Below, piece by piece: positions 11,667 to 24,705 of a stretch of 64,000 nucleotides of DNA. Source of the stretch: Fagopyrum homotropicum. Its lineage: Eukaryota; Streptophyta; Magnoliopsida; Caryophyllales; Polygonaceae. Below the pieces are notes generated by a model. It did no database searches. It was not told the origin of the DNA and saw only the letters and a list, made by a program, of their open reading frames with translations. The DNA lies in contig BSWB01000005.1 of the NCBI GenBank assembly GCA_033239125.1, positions 49,894,993 to 49,958,992 on the forward strand. Direction: 5' to 3'. The translations under genes and the position numbers were made by a program. Each line of letters opens with the position of its first letter. Within the stretch, counting starts at the first letter, position 1.

Positions 11667-13765
11667 TGTAACGCCCGGAATTTAATTCCGGTTAGTGAGT
11701 GGTTTAGCGGCCTTCCCACAGGCGCGACTCAGTCTTTCCGCGGGCACGACGTGCTGAGTGGACGAGTTTTTATCTCATTTCTCTTCCGACCTTTAGTTCC
11801 CCCTCTATTGGCTAGTGACCCCTCGTTCCTTGGTCTAAAGGTGACATATGGGTTGCTTGACCCCTTGTTTCTCTAGTGTGGGCATCCTTCTCTCTCTCTC
11901 CTCCCTTGTCACTCTCACGTATCTCACATTCTTCACATTCTTCTTTGGACCTCCTTCCTCTTCCTCCACCTTCTTCTCCTTCATCCCATGGTGCTCCTTC
12001 CTTCTCCTTTGATTTGTGTGGACTGTCCAGCAAGAAGGCTGTAAATCCGGACTGTTGGTAAGTGTTCTCTCTCTCTTCTTCATCTTCTTCCTTCATTTGA
12101 GTTCTAATGGTGAAAGTCATGGATTCTTAAGTTTTTCCCTCCCTTTGACTTGCATGTGTGTGGGTTGAGTTGGGACAATGATTGATAATGATGATTGAGT
12201 GATGGGCATCAATGGTGGAGTAAGCAAGCTAGGAGACATCCTGTACATCGAAGAGAAGCCCGACGGATTGCCCTTCTGGAGTTGACCGCACCCGCGGATG
12301 GACAGCGCCACAGGGGCGCCATCAACCCCACAGTCGCAGGGGCGGCCTGCAGCTCCTGGCCGCAGGGGCGGAGCCTCCTGGTTGTGGGGGCGGCCACCTG
12401 GGCCACATGTGCGGTTCTGGCACAGCTTATGCTCTTCTTTGCAGTCGCGCTTCCTTGTTCCACAACCGCGAACCTACCCTAGTGAGTACCCCTTTCCTCG
12501 ATCTTGTGCCCGCCTCTTATCCTAGTATGTTTATATGATAAAAGCATGCTAGGTTGGATTTAGCATAACCTTGTGGAATGCCAAGTAGTGGCTTGAACCT
12601 CAAGTGAGTGTTTGAGGATGGATTGAACGTTCTAAGGCTTGAAGTGTAGATGTTATCATGTGAGGATTGTTGAGGTTTTGAGGTTGTGGTCTTTTGATTG
12701 TTTAGATTGTGGAGACTAGGACATGAGTATTCTAGCATGTGTTATGATGGTTGTGTTTTCGTGAGTTTGTGAGGACTAGGAGTGCTATCTAGATTATGAG
12801 AGTGTATGATCTTGTAAGATCGTACAAGACTAGAAGTCTAAGGACTTCTAGCTTGTGTGAGTGCCTGTTGATTATCGTACCTTGTTTTGATCAGGCTTTG
12901 AGTATATTCCTACGGGAAGTGAGGTCGGTTGTTCTCGGTTTAGCTTTGAGACGAGGTAAGTCTCCGGACTTACTTAACTCACTTTTACGTATTAGTTGGA
13001 TGTGTGACGGTGGTGTGTGTTTAGTTATTGTTATAACCATGAAACCGGACTAAGACGACTTATAAATATATATTGTTGGCCCAAGTGTATGTTTTATCTA
13101 GCGGTGACATCACTGCCCATCTCCCGAGGGAGACTGAGAGGTTCTCTACGACCAAGCCATACACGGTATACGGACGGGCACTGTACCACTCCATATGGTA
13201 TACGGGAGGTGCGCCACACCACTCCTGTTGGTTGCACAGGGACAGGGGCGAGAGTCATGAGACTTCTCATGTCACAATCTTATTAAATGGAACTAGTAAT
13301 ATAATGACGTAAAGATATGATGATAAACCGGCTTGTGTGTTTGAGCATGTTGCGTGTTTATGTTAACTTATGTGTGTATGTGCCTTTACCATTTGTCTAA
13401 TGCTTAGAATGTGAGCTAACGGTTTTATACCGCCCTTGTAGATGACTTGCAAGTTAAGGATGTTGCCGAGTGATCCGGAGGAGTGGGCAGCCGGGGTTCC
13501 CGTACATCTTAGCATGAGTTGGGATTTGAGTCTTCGTTTTATTTTTATCATTTGTATGTTGTTGATGTTGTTGTAAGAACTCGGCTGGAGTCTTCCTTTC
13601 TTTTGTATTCGGGAATCATAACATTGCATTAAATGTATTTCGGTTTTTGGCTTTATTTGTGCCTTGTTGCAAGATCCAGTGAAATTATTGACACGCTAAG
13701 GGCCGAGTCCCATTTTGAGGCTCTAGCTCGTAGCATTCCGAGTCCCACGGATTCGGGGTGTTACA
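11667..13765 (+). repeat. Element A 5' LTR
   Basis: 2,099 bp, TG...CA. A GC-rich part at 12285-12420 contains repeated copies of a CCGCAGGGGCGG-like motif. Open frames in the C/T-rich and GC-rich parts (11812-12525) appear on both strands and are not genes. Confidence 0.92.
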
Positions 13766-13768
13766 ATA

Positions 13769-13780
13769 TGGTATCAAAGT
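13769..13780 (+). other. Element A primer binding site (tRNA-iMet)
   Basis: TGGTATCAAAGT begins 4 nt after the LTR. It matches the usual initiator-Met site TGGTATCAGAGC with two changes. Confidence 0.8.
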
Positions 13781-16750
13781 TTTAGGTTGACAACAATGAC
13801 ACTCGCAATCTTTTAAAAGGCCGAATAGACCAATAAATATAACCCGCAAGGTATCTGAATTTTCAAAATAAATTTCGTTTTCAAATCATGAGCATAGTCG
13901 AGTTTGGGATAGAATGTACGGGACCACCACTCCTTTCGCGGATCACGACAGCTTAGTTGTTGGATTGTAGTTATATATGTGGATTATAGTATGTTTCTGG
14001 ACCTTGTGTTATTGTAGTGGATTTCCTGGATTTGATATGTTGAAAGTAATGTGAACATATGACTTATATAGTCATGTATACCTATACTTATGATATGTAG
14101 TAGCATATAGAAATATGAGACCTTATGATAGAAAGATATCATCGCCCTTGGACGCCGCCGTTTGACTTAGAATAGTTTAGATACGAGGATGAGTACACTC
14201 AAATACCAAGTCGAGCATCACGTTCTGGCAAATACCTTGACAATTCATCGGACTTCTTTTGAGGACGTCAAAGCAACCATGGGAAGGCTATAGATGGCAT
14301 TAACGGCAAGGACGAACAAATAGAAGCGAACTTTGAGTTAACTTAAGCGAAACCGAGATGGTAACTATACAAGTGAGGAGGCGACATGAAGACATGAGAA
14401 TGGTTGTGAGGAAGCAATGATGGAGCCTTAAAGAAGTAACTAGAGACAACAAACTTAAGATTTTTCCAAGTGTTGTGCCGGTAAATCGATGGCGCGAATC
14501 AAGTAGAGAGGATTATAATATCGATCGAAGATAACGAAGAGGCGTTCCAACTAAGGAAAGTTTTCCCTAGGCACTCCTAAGTACGGGAATCAAGATGAGA
14601 AGTGTGATCGAACAAATTGTGAAAGATTTAAGATACCCGTAAGTTAAGCTTATGGGGGTATCAAAAGGTGAAGTATCAGCATTACGAGATTAAGAATGGG
14701 TAACTTATTTGGACTTACGAGAGTTATGAGAAGAATTACGTGGTGGGGATTCACATAGTAGGATTACCTTAGTGGAGTTAACCATTTTCCGTCGTAGTGA
14801 TGATGCTAAGCAACTCCAAGAAGAAACAAGTGTGAGTAGATGTTGATCCCGAGGAGATGAGAGACGCAACAAGACGCTTCTATTTATGGAAGGACTTAAG
14901 ATAACAACCCAAGAGAAACGTGAACGGACGCTATCTAAGGCTAGAATATTGGAGAAGGTGCACTTGAAGGACATCATGGAAGAATGGTTAAGCCTATGAA
15001 AGAGAGTTATACGTCACAACATGGCCGAGGAGGGTATAGTTATCTTATGAAAGAAGAAGGAATCATGGAGTGTAGAATGAACTAATGAAGTTAAAGGTAG
15101 AGTACCCTGAGGAGGGTAGCCTTCATGAGAAGAGTAAACAAGGCTATGATAATATAGCGGATCGGTAACAAGAGCTTGGAGTATTCCTGGTGGTTCAATG
15201 TCAATAGTAAGAAGGTACATCAAAAGAAGCGCGATTGTCTTAAATTTAATAACGTTGAATAGTTAAAGCAAGTAACTGTGATAGACCTCCTAGGGAGGGA
15301 TTGTAACGACCTTTTTGCAACCTTCTTAGGTCTTAGGATTGGAATATGGAGGAACAACGCGGATTAGAACCTTTAAGGTTTGATCATGATAAAGAGAACT
15401 AGTGGATCAAGAGGAAGGTGAGGATTCCCTAGTTGCCTTAGTATATAAAGAGGATGCATGGTATTTTTGTTCTTATGAAACGGATGATATGTTGTCGCGA
15501 ACAAGATATGAGTCAAAGTTTCTAGACTCACCCGAAGGAGCCATGGTGGCTATGGTGTGAAACAGAGGACCGGATTATAGTAACGCTGCAAGCTTTGAGC
15601 TTAGGATGTTAGTACTTGAGAATTAATGAGTTGGAAGTTTTAGTGGTTTTGAATGGGGAATTTCTTCTAGTTTTCCCACAGGGCATACTGGTACGGTTAT
15701 GAGGAAAAGGATGGGACGGTGAAGTTATACTTTGATTATCGAGAGATGCGTATGGTGACCGACAAGTAGAGGTATCTTCGCCGTAGTGGACGGCTCATTA
15801 AACTAGTTGCATATGATTACAATGTTTTATACGAACGACTTGAAGTCGGGATGTCACCAACTAAGGGTGAGAAAAGAAAGTACCTACGTAAGAAGGCATT
15901 TCGGACCCGGTATGGTCACTACAAGTTCTGATGAAGCTGTTTGAGCTCACGAGTGTGATCGACAAGCTTAGAGATTTTATAAATGAGTAGACATCGATTT
16001 TCAGACTTGGATTGTAGTGGTGGTGTACAACTTGTGGTTTTTCAGTTGGTTCCAAGGTGGACCATAACCTAATGCTATTCATGACAGCTATTGATGTGCG
16101 AGATGTACGAATGATTATTTAAGTTCTCATTGTTGACAACAGCTTGTTGTAATCTTAGAATTGAGAGGAACAAGCTTGGCACAAAACGACCGTAATACAA
16201 GTTATGAAGGGTAAGAGGATAAGAAGAGTTATCTAAGCGAGTTAGGACGTATGAGCTGACTTCCTAGGACACGTAGTGACATTGAGAGATATCGAGTTGA
16301 TCAAACAAAAACCAAGGTGATATTTTCGGTACTACCTCTAAGGTATGTGGGGGAGGTATGCAGCTTATAGGTTAGTAGGCTATAACCGCCGAGTTGCGGA
16401 GTGGTTTTTAACACTCTTTTCCTTTATGAGGAATTCTATTGATTGTGGGGTCCGAGACGTGTCCGTGGAGCTTTAATAGAAGCAGAAGAGGTGATTGACC
16501 TCCATTTCGTTTTCTTTGGCTCATACAATGAGTCATGGGGACTTTATGACAACATGGGTACATCCAAGCGGGGCTTGGGATACGTATGAAGTAACAAGAG
16601 ACGTTTCGCGTGTGTGTTAGACAATTGTGGGCATATGAGAAGAATGACCGATGAAGGGTTGAGAGTTAGACGCTTTAATGCATGTACTTAAGATGATGTC
16701 GGTATTTTATTATGAAGCGACATGCTAGTCTTGCACGGACGATAAGAGTA

Positions 16751-16795
<45 letters not shown>

Positions 16796-18541
16796 CTCAG
16801 CAAGAGCTGAATACCCACTAGAGGTGATGGCTAAAATTGTTTAAGGACTTCGTTCAGGTTATTTGTATCATCCGGGGTAGGTGAATGTGGTACCAACACC
16901 CTTGGTAAGTGGACACTCCGAGAGGAAGCAACGACTTAACTGACGGTTCAGCCTCAGTTTATTAACTTAGATGATCTTTGAAGAGACCCGACATAAGTGT
17001 GGGATTGGTATGGCTCTGAGGAAGATCCGGGACAGAAGGTCCCGAGGAGAGACACCATAGTTACCTTTATGGGTTGACGGTTTGTTGAGACGCCAAGAGC
17101 GTCTATGTGTACTTATAACAAAGTGCCGAGATAGAGCCTCTAGGAGGCTCACACTACCCTTACTAGTTCCCTGGTGCTGGTAAGAGGTATACGAATTGGT
17201 GATGTTCACATTGGTGAGGCAAACTTAAGGCCGACGTGGGTAAGTGCATAGCCAATATATGACCTGTAATCAGGTCAAGCTTGAGCACCATGAGACGGGA
17301 AGAGGACTTCATCCACCACAAGTTATGCTATGAGATTACGTGGGAGGATACCTCAATAAATGTTATTATTTTTTAGACCGCGTAAGAGTTATGATGCAAT
17401 TTGGGTGGTAGTAGACCGACCAACGAAGACGACGTCTGTTATACCCTATTGGGAAAAAGGTCAATGTGTCGGCTAGTTGTGGAAGCTACAAAGTTGACAG
17501 TGAGATTACCTGGGATACCGAGTACCATTGTCTTGGATTGGGGTGGGTGATTTACCTTGGGATTTTGGGCAGCAGGATCATACCATTTTGGTTACCAGTT
17601 GCATTTCATGTCAATTTTGCATCCTCCGACATATGGTCAGTTAGAGAGGGTTTTTCAGGCCATAAAGGATGTGTTGGGAGCCTCTATGCTAGAGTGAGAA
17701 CAAGTGTGATCCGAAAAGTTTCCTTGATGGAGTTCACATATTATATTAGTTGGAATGTGTCGATATGTGATGGCCCATTTATGAGGCATTAGATGGGCGG
17801 AAGTGTCATACATTGTTGTGTTGGAATTAGAATAGTACATGTGGAGATAGCCCCGAGTAGATACAAGATGTCCTCGCTCGAGTAGCGATGGTCCAAGAGC
17901 GGATGCTAGCCGAGTTGAGTCACCGGAAGACGTATATAGATGAGAGGCGTAGACCTCTAGAGTTCATATATATATGGAGTAGGTCTGGTTGAGTGGAGAG
18001 TTTCACAGGCGCGAGGCGTCAAATGTTTGGCATTAAAGGGAAGTTGAGTTTCCGATATATCGCACCTTTTGAGATCTTGGCGCGAGTTGGTAAATAGTTT
18101 GTCGGTTGGCGTGACCATCGAGAGTAGAGGATGTTCACCAGGTTTCATGTGTTTCAGTCGAGGGAGTACATGTATGACTCGTGGTACGTTGTAATCATGA
18201 CGATCTAGTGGCATAGACGAAGAGCCAATGAGGCTAACTAGGAAACGGAGGATGGTATATTTGGTTGAGTTTTTACGAAGAGCAAGTTGCATCGATAGGG
18301 CCGAAGGGTTAGATCTTATGTGCATATGTGATATTATGTGTTGTAGTGCCCCATTCGGAAGTGTGCGGTATGATCTATTAGATCTTGATGTGGTGTGCTA
18401 TATGTGTGTCATGCGAGTGTATGTCGTGTACCCTGTGCGGTCATGTTATGGTAACATGGGTAGGCTTTGGTTATTGAGTCGAGAGATGTTGTGGTTATGG
18501 TTCTTGAGTATGCCTTCTTTATCCGACCGTTCGGTGTTAGC

Positions 18542-18579
18542 AAGTTTCGGGACAAAACTTGTTTTTAGAGGGGATCTGA
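18542..18579 (+). other. Element A polypurine tract with upstream stem
   Basis: AAGTTTCGGGACAAAACTT (18542-18560) precedes the purine run TTTTTAGAGGGGA, which leads to the 3' LTR. The stem is imperfect here (ACAAAACTT instead of ACGAAACTT). Confidence 0.75.
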
Positions 18580-18947
18580 TGTAACACCCAAAATTTTAAT
18601 TCTGGTTAATGAGTGGTTAGCTGCATTCCCGCAGGCACGACTCAATCTTTCCATTCATGCACGGCGTGCTAAGTGGACGAGTTTTTATCTCGTTTCCTTT
18701 CCGACCTTTAGTTCCCCCTCTGTTGGCTAGTGAACCCTCGTTCCTTGGTCTAAAGGTGACATATGGGCTGTTTGACCCCTTGTTTGCATAGTGTGAGCAA
18801 CCTTTTCTCCCTCTCCCTCTCCCTCTCTTCTCCCTTGTCTCTCTCACGTATCTCACATTCTTCTTTGGACCTCTTTCTTCTTCCTCCACCTTCTTCTCCT
18901 TCATCCCCATGTTGCTCCTTCCTTCTCCTTTGACTTGTGTGGATTGC
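18580..18947 (+). repeat. Element A 3' LTR, left part
   Basis: Begins TGTAACACCC and follows the 5' LTR to GGATTGC, where element B is inserted. ATTGC at 18943-18947 is B's target duplication. Confidence 0.92.
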
Positions 18948-19182
18948 CGATGACATGAATTATGACCTTTATTTAGGCATGTATTTATGTAGATTTTCCC
19001 TTTATTTTGCATGCATAGACATACGTTGATGACATTTATGGTTATATTCACCTACTTTGCAAGAATAGAGGTCTATAGAGTTTTATTGCATTTGTAAGTA
19101 ATTTGGCGAATTATGGAGCGAAATGACATATTTATGGATCAAGCCTTGAAGCGGGACAAAAAGGATCATAAAAGGAAGATAG

Positions 19183-19332
19183 GACGCGCCAAAGTATCTT
19201 CTAATACCGTTTGACGTGCCAAAGTATCTTCTGATACCGTCTGACGCGCCAAAGTATTTTCTGATACCATGTGACGCGCCAAAGTATTCTCTGATACCGT
19301 CTGACGCGACCCAGAGTATTTTCTGATACTAG
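19183..19332 (+). repeat. 30-bp tandem repeat in LTR B (five copies)
   Basis: Unit GACGCGCCAAAGTATCTTCT plus GATACCGTCT, starting at 19183, 19213, 19243, 19273 and 19303. Each unit contains the stem GTATC-TTCT-GATAC. The 3' LTR has six copies (from 44110). Confidence 0.92.
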
Positions 19333-19394
19333 CGGGCTCGACTTCTTTTCAACCCAAATATTTAGGTTTTACCTTTAAACCCTAGATTCATCCC

Positions 19395-19401
19395 TATAAA
19401 T
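19395..19401 (+). promoter_or_regulatory. Putative TATA box of LTR B
   Basis: TATAAAT in the middle of the LTR, conserved in the 3' LTR at 44353-44359. The transcript start would lie about 30 bp downstream. Confidence 0.5.
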
Positions 19402-20322
19402 GTTCTATAGCCTTCAACATTGAAAGTTAGACTGCGGCACATCCGGAGACTAGAGGGAGCCAATATCCCAACAAGAGGGAGGCTTGAAGATTTTATTGCG
19501 TACAGAGAAGATTCGGAGAATGACGTATTTTGAGATTGCGTACTTGGATAAGATCTTAGGATTCCTTTTGAAGACGGATTGACATCCCGTTCTTAATTTT
19601 TCCTAGAGATTTTTGTGAGGTTTTCTGTACTTTGATTCTACTTTCATTATTTTGAGATTGATTGTTCGGATATTATTGAGTTTTCAAGGTTTTACCCTTT
19701 TTCCCTTTCATTTTTGATTATTGATTTGATTATGATGATTGTTGGCTAAAAACCTTAAGCGATTCTAAAGTGAAGAGTTGATAGTTGTGGCATAGATGAT
19801 GATAGATTGAACCAAAACAGATTGGACCCTGAGAGTTGAGAGAAACCTCGTCGTCGAGGCTTTTCACGGTCGTGGTTCTTCAAGATCCGACCGTGGTTTC
19901 CTCTTTCGAACGCCCTTTGCTTTTTCTTTGATCCAAAGTTAAAGATTTGCTATAACCTAGCCTTGACTTACCTTTTCTAGGTAGTAGTGAGACTCAACAT
20001 CCTCTACTTCGGTTTCGAGTGTCACAACCTTAACCGTTTTGGCTTATCTTTGATTCCCTTGGGTTTGGGTAAGAGTGGATAAACAAACAGAACCCACATG
20101 GGGTCTGACTTTTCAAAAGGTTTTTGTTTTAAAGCGAGTACAAATGTTTTGGGATAGTATGTACAGATGTCGTCACCCATCTGAGGATCTCGACAGTACA
20201 GATATATATATATATATCTTATATGATGATGTGTATGCATGTGCTATTAAGTATTATATATATATATATCTATACATATGGCCTATATAGAGCCTTATAC
20301 GTTAGGTAGGCATACCCCGCAG

Positions 20323-21564
20323 ATGGCTCGGACTAGAGCTACTATTGCTGCAGGCAGAGGTAGAGGTATACCACCTCTTCCTCCAGGAGGGATAAGACAG
20401 GGACCAGCTCCCGCTGCAGATCCACCAGTGGTGGAGGAGGCTCTTAGGGAGGTTGCTGAGAGCGTAATTCCAGCTACGAGGAGTGGTGGGTCCAGGAGAC
20501 AGCCAACCCATCCAGGCCAGTCTGATGGCTCAGACCGTGTCTCTATGGTTGGATAAGAGTTCAGAGATTATCTCAGGCATTTTGAGGAGGCCATCAGAGC
20601 GGGCAGACGAGCCCTTGATCTGCCAGGGCACAAGGGATCATCTGAGAGATCCCATGGAGCTACTCAGGTGCCAGCTGCACCGGTTTGTGTTGTTGAGCCA
20701 ACTCGAGTTGTGAAGGAGACTAGAGGGCCTCGACCAGAAACCTGGTTGAAGGCATTCCACCAGCAGGGAGTACCACACTTCTCTGGGGAGATCGGCCTAG
20801 AGACTGAGGTGTGGATTGGGCATGTAGACTCAGCTTTAGAGTCTATTCCCTGCCTAGAGGACAGACGGATGGAGCTAGTACAATCTCTATTCCATGACTT
20901 GGCACACTAGTGGTGGAGGACAGTTAGAGCACGAGTTACCACCTATGAGCAGATGAGGACTATGTTGAGAGAGCAGTTCTGCCCTGCCTCAGTGAGGAGG
21001 GAGAAACTGCAGGACTTCGTGGAGACGGGTTTTGAGGACGTACCCATTAGAGACACTAATCGCCGCTTCCAAACTGAGCTAGCATTGCTGGGTCCAGCTG
21101 CACCATCTAAGGACCAGCATGTGTACCTTTTTGCCCGTTGTTTGAGGGAGAGCACACGCTCATACATGGTGGGATTTCATTGTGACTCATTGGCAGACTA
21201 CCAAGATCGGGCCTCTGCCTATGAGAGAGAGAGAGCTAGCCAGAGGAGGACTTCTCAGACAGGACGGTTTGAGAAGAGACAACGTACCGCACCGACTGGT
21301 GCAGGAGCATCTGGATACGGGTGGGGTCAAACTCAGGGCCGCTCGAGTGTTCCAGTGTCTGCACAGACAGCTGAGAGAGGCCGACAGTGTTATAACTACG
21401 GGGCCTATGGGCATGTGAGGACTGATTGCCCTAGGGCACCACTGACTTTCTTCTCGTGTGGGAAGCCACGATATAGAGCTACGTTTTGCCGTCAGGGCAA
21501 GGCGTCATCACAACAGGGTTCTTCCCTTGCAGGTGTAGTAGGAGGTGGGCAGAGACAACCTTAG
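20323..21564 (+). pseudogene. Element C gag (broken)
   Basis: Starts with MARTRA and an RGRG-rich N-terminus typical of plant chromovirus gag. The gag core follows (ETWLKAFHQQGVPHFSG, LREQFCPASVRREK). It ends in a CCHC zinc knuckle in which the second cysteine is tyrosine (CYNYGAYGHVRTDC). In-frame stops lie at 20554 (TAA) and 20908 (TAG), and 20557-20667 appears out of frame. The frame runs on into pol after a TAG at 21562. The native protein would build the virus-like particle and bind RNA. This copy cannot make it. Confidence 0.85.
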
Positions 21565-24500
21565 CATCAGACACAGGGACAACAGAGAGCCCCAGGCACG
21601 CCTGCTACTCAGGGGTCAGCTCCAGGAACGAGTAGAGGTAGAGGTAGAGAGGCTGGTACCAGTGATAGCGGAGGAGCTCGGGGCAGAGTTTTTGAGCTGA
21701 GGAGTGCTGAGGAGCCGCCAACACCTGCTGCTACAGGTACCATTATGTTACATGGTTTACCTGTTAGAGTTTTGTTTGATACGGGTGCTACGCATTCATT
21801 TATTTCTGCTGCTTGTGTTGAGCGTTTGAGTTTGTCTACCATAGAGGGGGCACCCTTTACTATAGGGTTACCTGATGGTAGTAGGGTCAGAGGTACCCAG
21901 AAGATACGTAGTTGTCCCCTACGCTTAGGTACTCGTGTATTACTTGTTGACTTCTTAGTCATGCCCCTGATGCATGAAGAAGTCATATTAGGTATGGATT
22001 GGATATGTAGACACCGTGCGGTGTTAGATATGGGTAAGAGAACTGTTACAGTCTCTACCGACTTAGGTCCGATAGAGGTCTTGCGGGGTTGGGACCTTGG
22101 GAAGACAGGATCTGTCATCAGTGCAGTACGAGCAGCTAGACTGATTGCCCAAGGATGTGATGCCTTCTAGTGCTACGCCATGAAGGATGGAGAGAGTCTG
22201 GCTTTGGAGGACATACCTGTGGTCTGTCAGTTTACAGACGTATTTGCAGAGCCGTCTAGCCTGCCACCTCAGAGGAGCGTAGATTTTGGTATTGACTTGG
22301 AGCCTTGCACGAGACCCATCTTGAAGGCCCCATACCCTATGGCACCTGTCGAGATGTTGGAGCTGAAGAAGCAACTCGAGGAGTTGACTGAGAAGGGCTT
22401 CATACGCCCTAGCATTTCACCATGGGATGCACCTGTCCTCTTCGTGCGGAAGAAGGACGGATCGTTAAGACTGTGCATAGATTACAGAGAGCTGAACAAG
22501 GTGACCATCAAGAGTAGGTATCCACTACCTCGTATTGATGATCTACTTGATCAGCTGCAGGGAGCGACAACCTTCTCCCGGATTGACTTGCGTTCAGGAT
22601 ATCACCAGCTAAGGGTGAGAGAGCAAGATGTGCACTAGACGGTATTTCGTACCCATTATGAAAACTACGAGTTTGTAGTGATGCCATTTGGGCTGACGAA
22701 TGCCCCAACAATATTCATGGAGTTGATGAACAACATCTTCATAGACTTCTTGGATAAGTTTGTGGTGGTCTTCATTGATGACATTCTGGTATACTCTCGT
22801 AGCAGAGAGGAGCATGTTGGGCACTTGAGGACGGTTTTGCAGATTTTGAGAGATAGAGAGCTGTATGCCAAACTCTCTAAGTGTGAGTTCTGGATGTCTG
22901 AGGTTTCTTTCCTTGGACATATCGTCTCCGCCGACGGGATTATGGTAGACCCGGCGAAGATCGAGTCTGTTGCTGCATGGACAACACCGACGAACGTCAA
23001 GGAAGTGCGTAGCTTTGTTGGATTAGCCGGTTATTACAGACGCTTTGTGGAGGGATTTTCTGTGATTGCCCATCCACTGACGAGTCATCTGAGGAAGACT
23101 ACCATATTTGTATAGACTGACCAGTGCGCTCAGAGTTTTGAGGAGTTGAAGAGGCATTTGACTTCTGCTCCTGTCTTGGCACAACCAGAGGGTTCTGATG
23201 ATTTTGTGGTCTACAGTGATGCATCCAAGCTAGGCTTGGGATGTGTTCTGATGCAGAGAGGCAGAGTGATTGCATATGCGTCTCAACAGTTGAAGACGTA
23301 TGAAGAGAACTACTAGACTCATGATTTGGAGTTGGCAGCGGTAGTTCATGCTTTGAAGATCTGGAGACATTACCTGTATGGCGCCACATGCTAGATCTTC
23401 ACAGACCATAAGAGTCTGAAGTACATTTTCACGCATCGGGAATTGAATAACCGCCAGCGTCGATGGCTTGAGTTGACTAAGGACTTTGACCTTGAGATTT
23501 TGTATCATCCTGGCAAGGCGAATGTAGTAGCTGACGCCTTGAGCAAGAAAACGCCTCGAGAGAAGGCGATTGCCAGACTTACTGTACAACCTCAGCTTCA
23601 GAGGGATCTAGCCTGGCTAGAGATGGACATCCAATTTCCTGATGAGGATGCCCAGTTGTTTGCTTTAGAGGTTCTACCTGGTCAGTTGGATGAGATCCAA
23701 TAGAAGTAGGGGACCTGCCCGGCGTTGACAAGGATCAGAGATAGGATGTCTCGTGGAGAGGCACCCTAGTTCACTATTGGGGCAGATGGAGTTATGAGAC
23801 GACATGATCGTATCTGTATTCCTGCACATGAAGAGCTGAGACAACGAATATTACAGGAGGCTCACTGTACACCTTACTCAGTACACCCTGATACGAGTAA
23901 GATGTACCATGATATGAGACACTCATATTGGTGGGGAGGGCTGAAGCCCGACGTAGCCAAATTTGTGGCTCAGTGTGCGACCTATCAGTAGTTCAAGATA
24001 GAGCATTTCAGGCCTGGAGATGAGCTCTATCCACTGCCAGTGCCACAGTGGAAGTGGGAAGACGTCTCCATGGATTTTGTGACCGGGTTGAGGGTCAACA
24101 AGAGCTTTGATGCCATTTGGATGATTGTTGACAGACTGACGAAGACTGCACATTTTATTCCCATCAGAGAGACGTGGCAGTGAGCAGATTAGCTGAGGAG
24201 TACACTAGACAAATAGTGAGACTCCATGGGGTACCGAGGACGATCGTTTCTGATCGTGATGGACGATTCACATCGAGATTCTAGCAGCAGATTCAGACTG
24301 CTTTGGAGACGAGTCTACATTTTACGACTGCGTTTCACCCCAAACTGATGGTCAGTCAGAGAGGACCATCTAGACCTTAGAGGATATGCTGTGAGCCTGT
24401 GTGTTAGATTGGGGACAAGGATGGTCTGATTACCTCCCACTCGTTGAGTTCTCATATAACAACAATTGGCATGTATCTATAGGGATGCCTCCTTATGAGG

Positions 24501-24705
24501 CATTGTATGGACATAGATGCCGTACACCTTTATGCTGAGATGAACCTAGCAATATTAGTGGGATAGTGCTAGAGCAGATTCAGGATGATATGGCTTGAGT
24601 AACGTTGATTAGAGAGAGGATGATGGCTGCACAGAGTCGTCAGAAGTCGTATGCAGACAAGAGGCATCGACCTCTAGAGTTCAGGGTAGGAGCTCATGTC
24701 TGGTT
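21565..24705 (+). pseudogene. Element C pol: protease, RT, RNase H, integrase (broken)
   Basis: Domains in order. The aspartic protease has FDTGATHSFIS at 21775. Reverse transcriptase runs about 22270-22990, with LFVRKKDGSLRLCIDYRELN and catalytic FIDD at 22771-22782. RNase H has YSDASKLGLG near 23213. The integrase zinc region (23830-23990) has the last cysteine of CxxC changed to tyrosine (CATYQ). The integrase core follows (MDFVTGL, LTKTAHFIPI, VSDRDGRF). One frame is used to about 24178, with stops at 22168, 22636, 23113, 23314, 23392, 23701, 23707, 23767 and 23989, all TAG. Frameshifts occur near 24178 and 24340, with more stops after that. The frame ends where D's LTR begins. The integrase C-terminus is missing. 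Confidence 0.92.

Larger units (their letters stand above)
13766..18579 (+). pseudogene. Element A gag-pol relic, no usable reading frame
   Basis: About 4.8 kb with no frame longer than about 122 codons, yet collinear with chromovirus pol when compared by eye with element C. Reverse transcriptase traces lie at 15690-16060 (KDGT, an FDYRE-like run, KAFRTRYGHYKF). An RNase H trace lies near 16555-16600 (the ASKRGLG equivalent of ASKLGLG in C). Integrase core traces lie at 17395-17460 and 17590-17650, and integrase C-terminal traces at 17735-17970 (a RRPLEF-like run). Stops and frameshifts are dense. A (TA)n tract occupies about 16753-16792. Because decay is much heavier than the difference between its LTRs, this internal region was probably already defective when A inserted. 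Confidence 0.8.
18948..20071 (+). repeat. Element B 5' LTR, truncated at its 3' end
   Basis: Matches the 3' LTR from 43876 onward. It contains a 30-bp tandem repeat (19183-19332), a TATA-like TATAAAT (19395-19401) and a cluster of inverted repeats at 19845-19905. It is about 108 bp richer than the 3' LTR at 19948-20055. Homology stops near 20071, where a chromovirus leader begins. Confidence 0.85.

Noticed and set aside
11812..12525. Protein genes in the C/T-rich and GC-rich parts of LTR A
   Set aside because: Open frames occur on both strands from biased composition, lack domains and are broken in the other LTR copy.
13769..13780. Part of a tRNA gene
   Set aside because: Only the primer-complementary bases are present, at the position expected for a primer binding site. 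No cloverleaf.
16753..16792. Regulatory TATA cluster
   Set aside because: A plain (TA)n microsatellite inside the dead pol region of element A.
19183..19332. CRISPR-like or satellite array in LTR B
   Set aside because: Only five 30-bp units with no spacers, bounded by LTR sequence and present in both LTRs.
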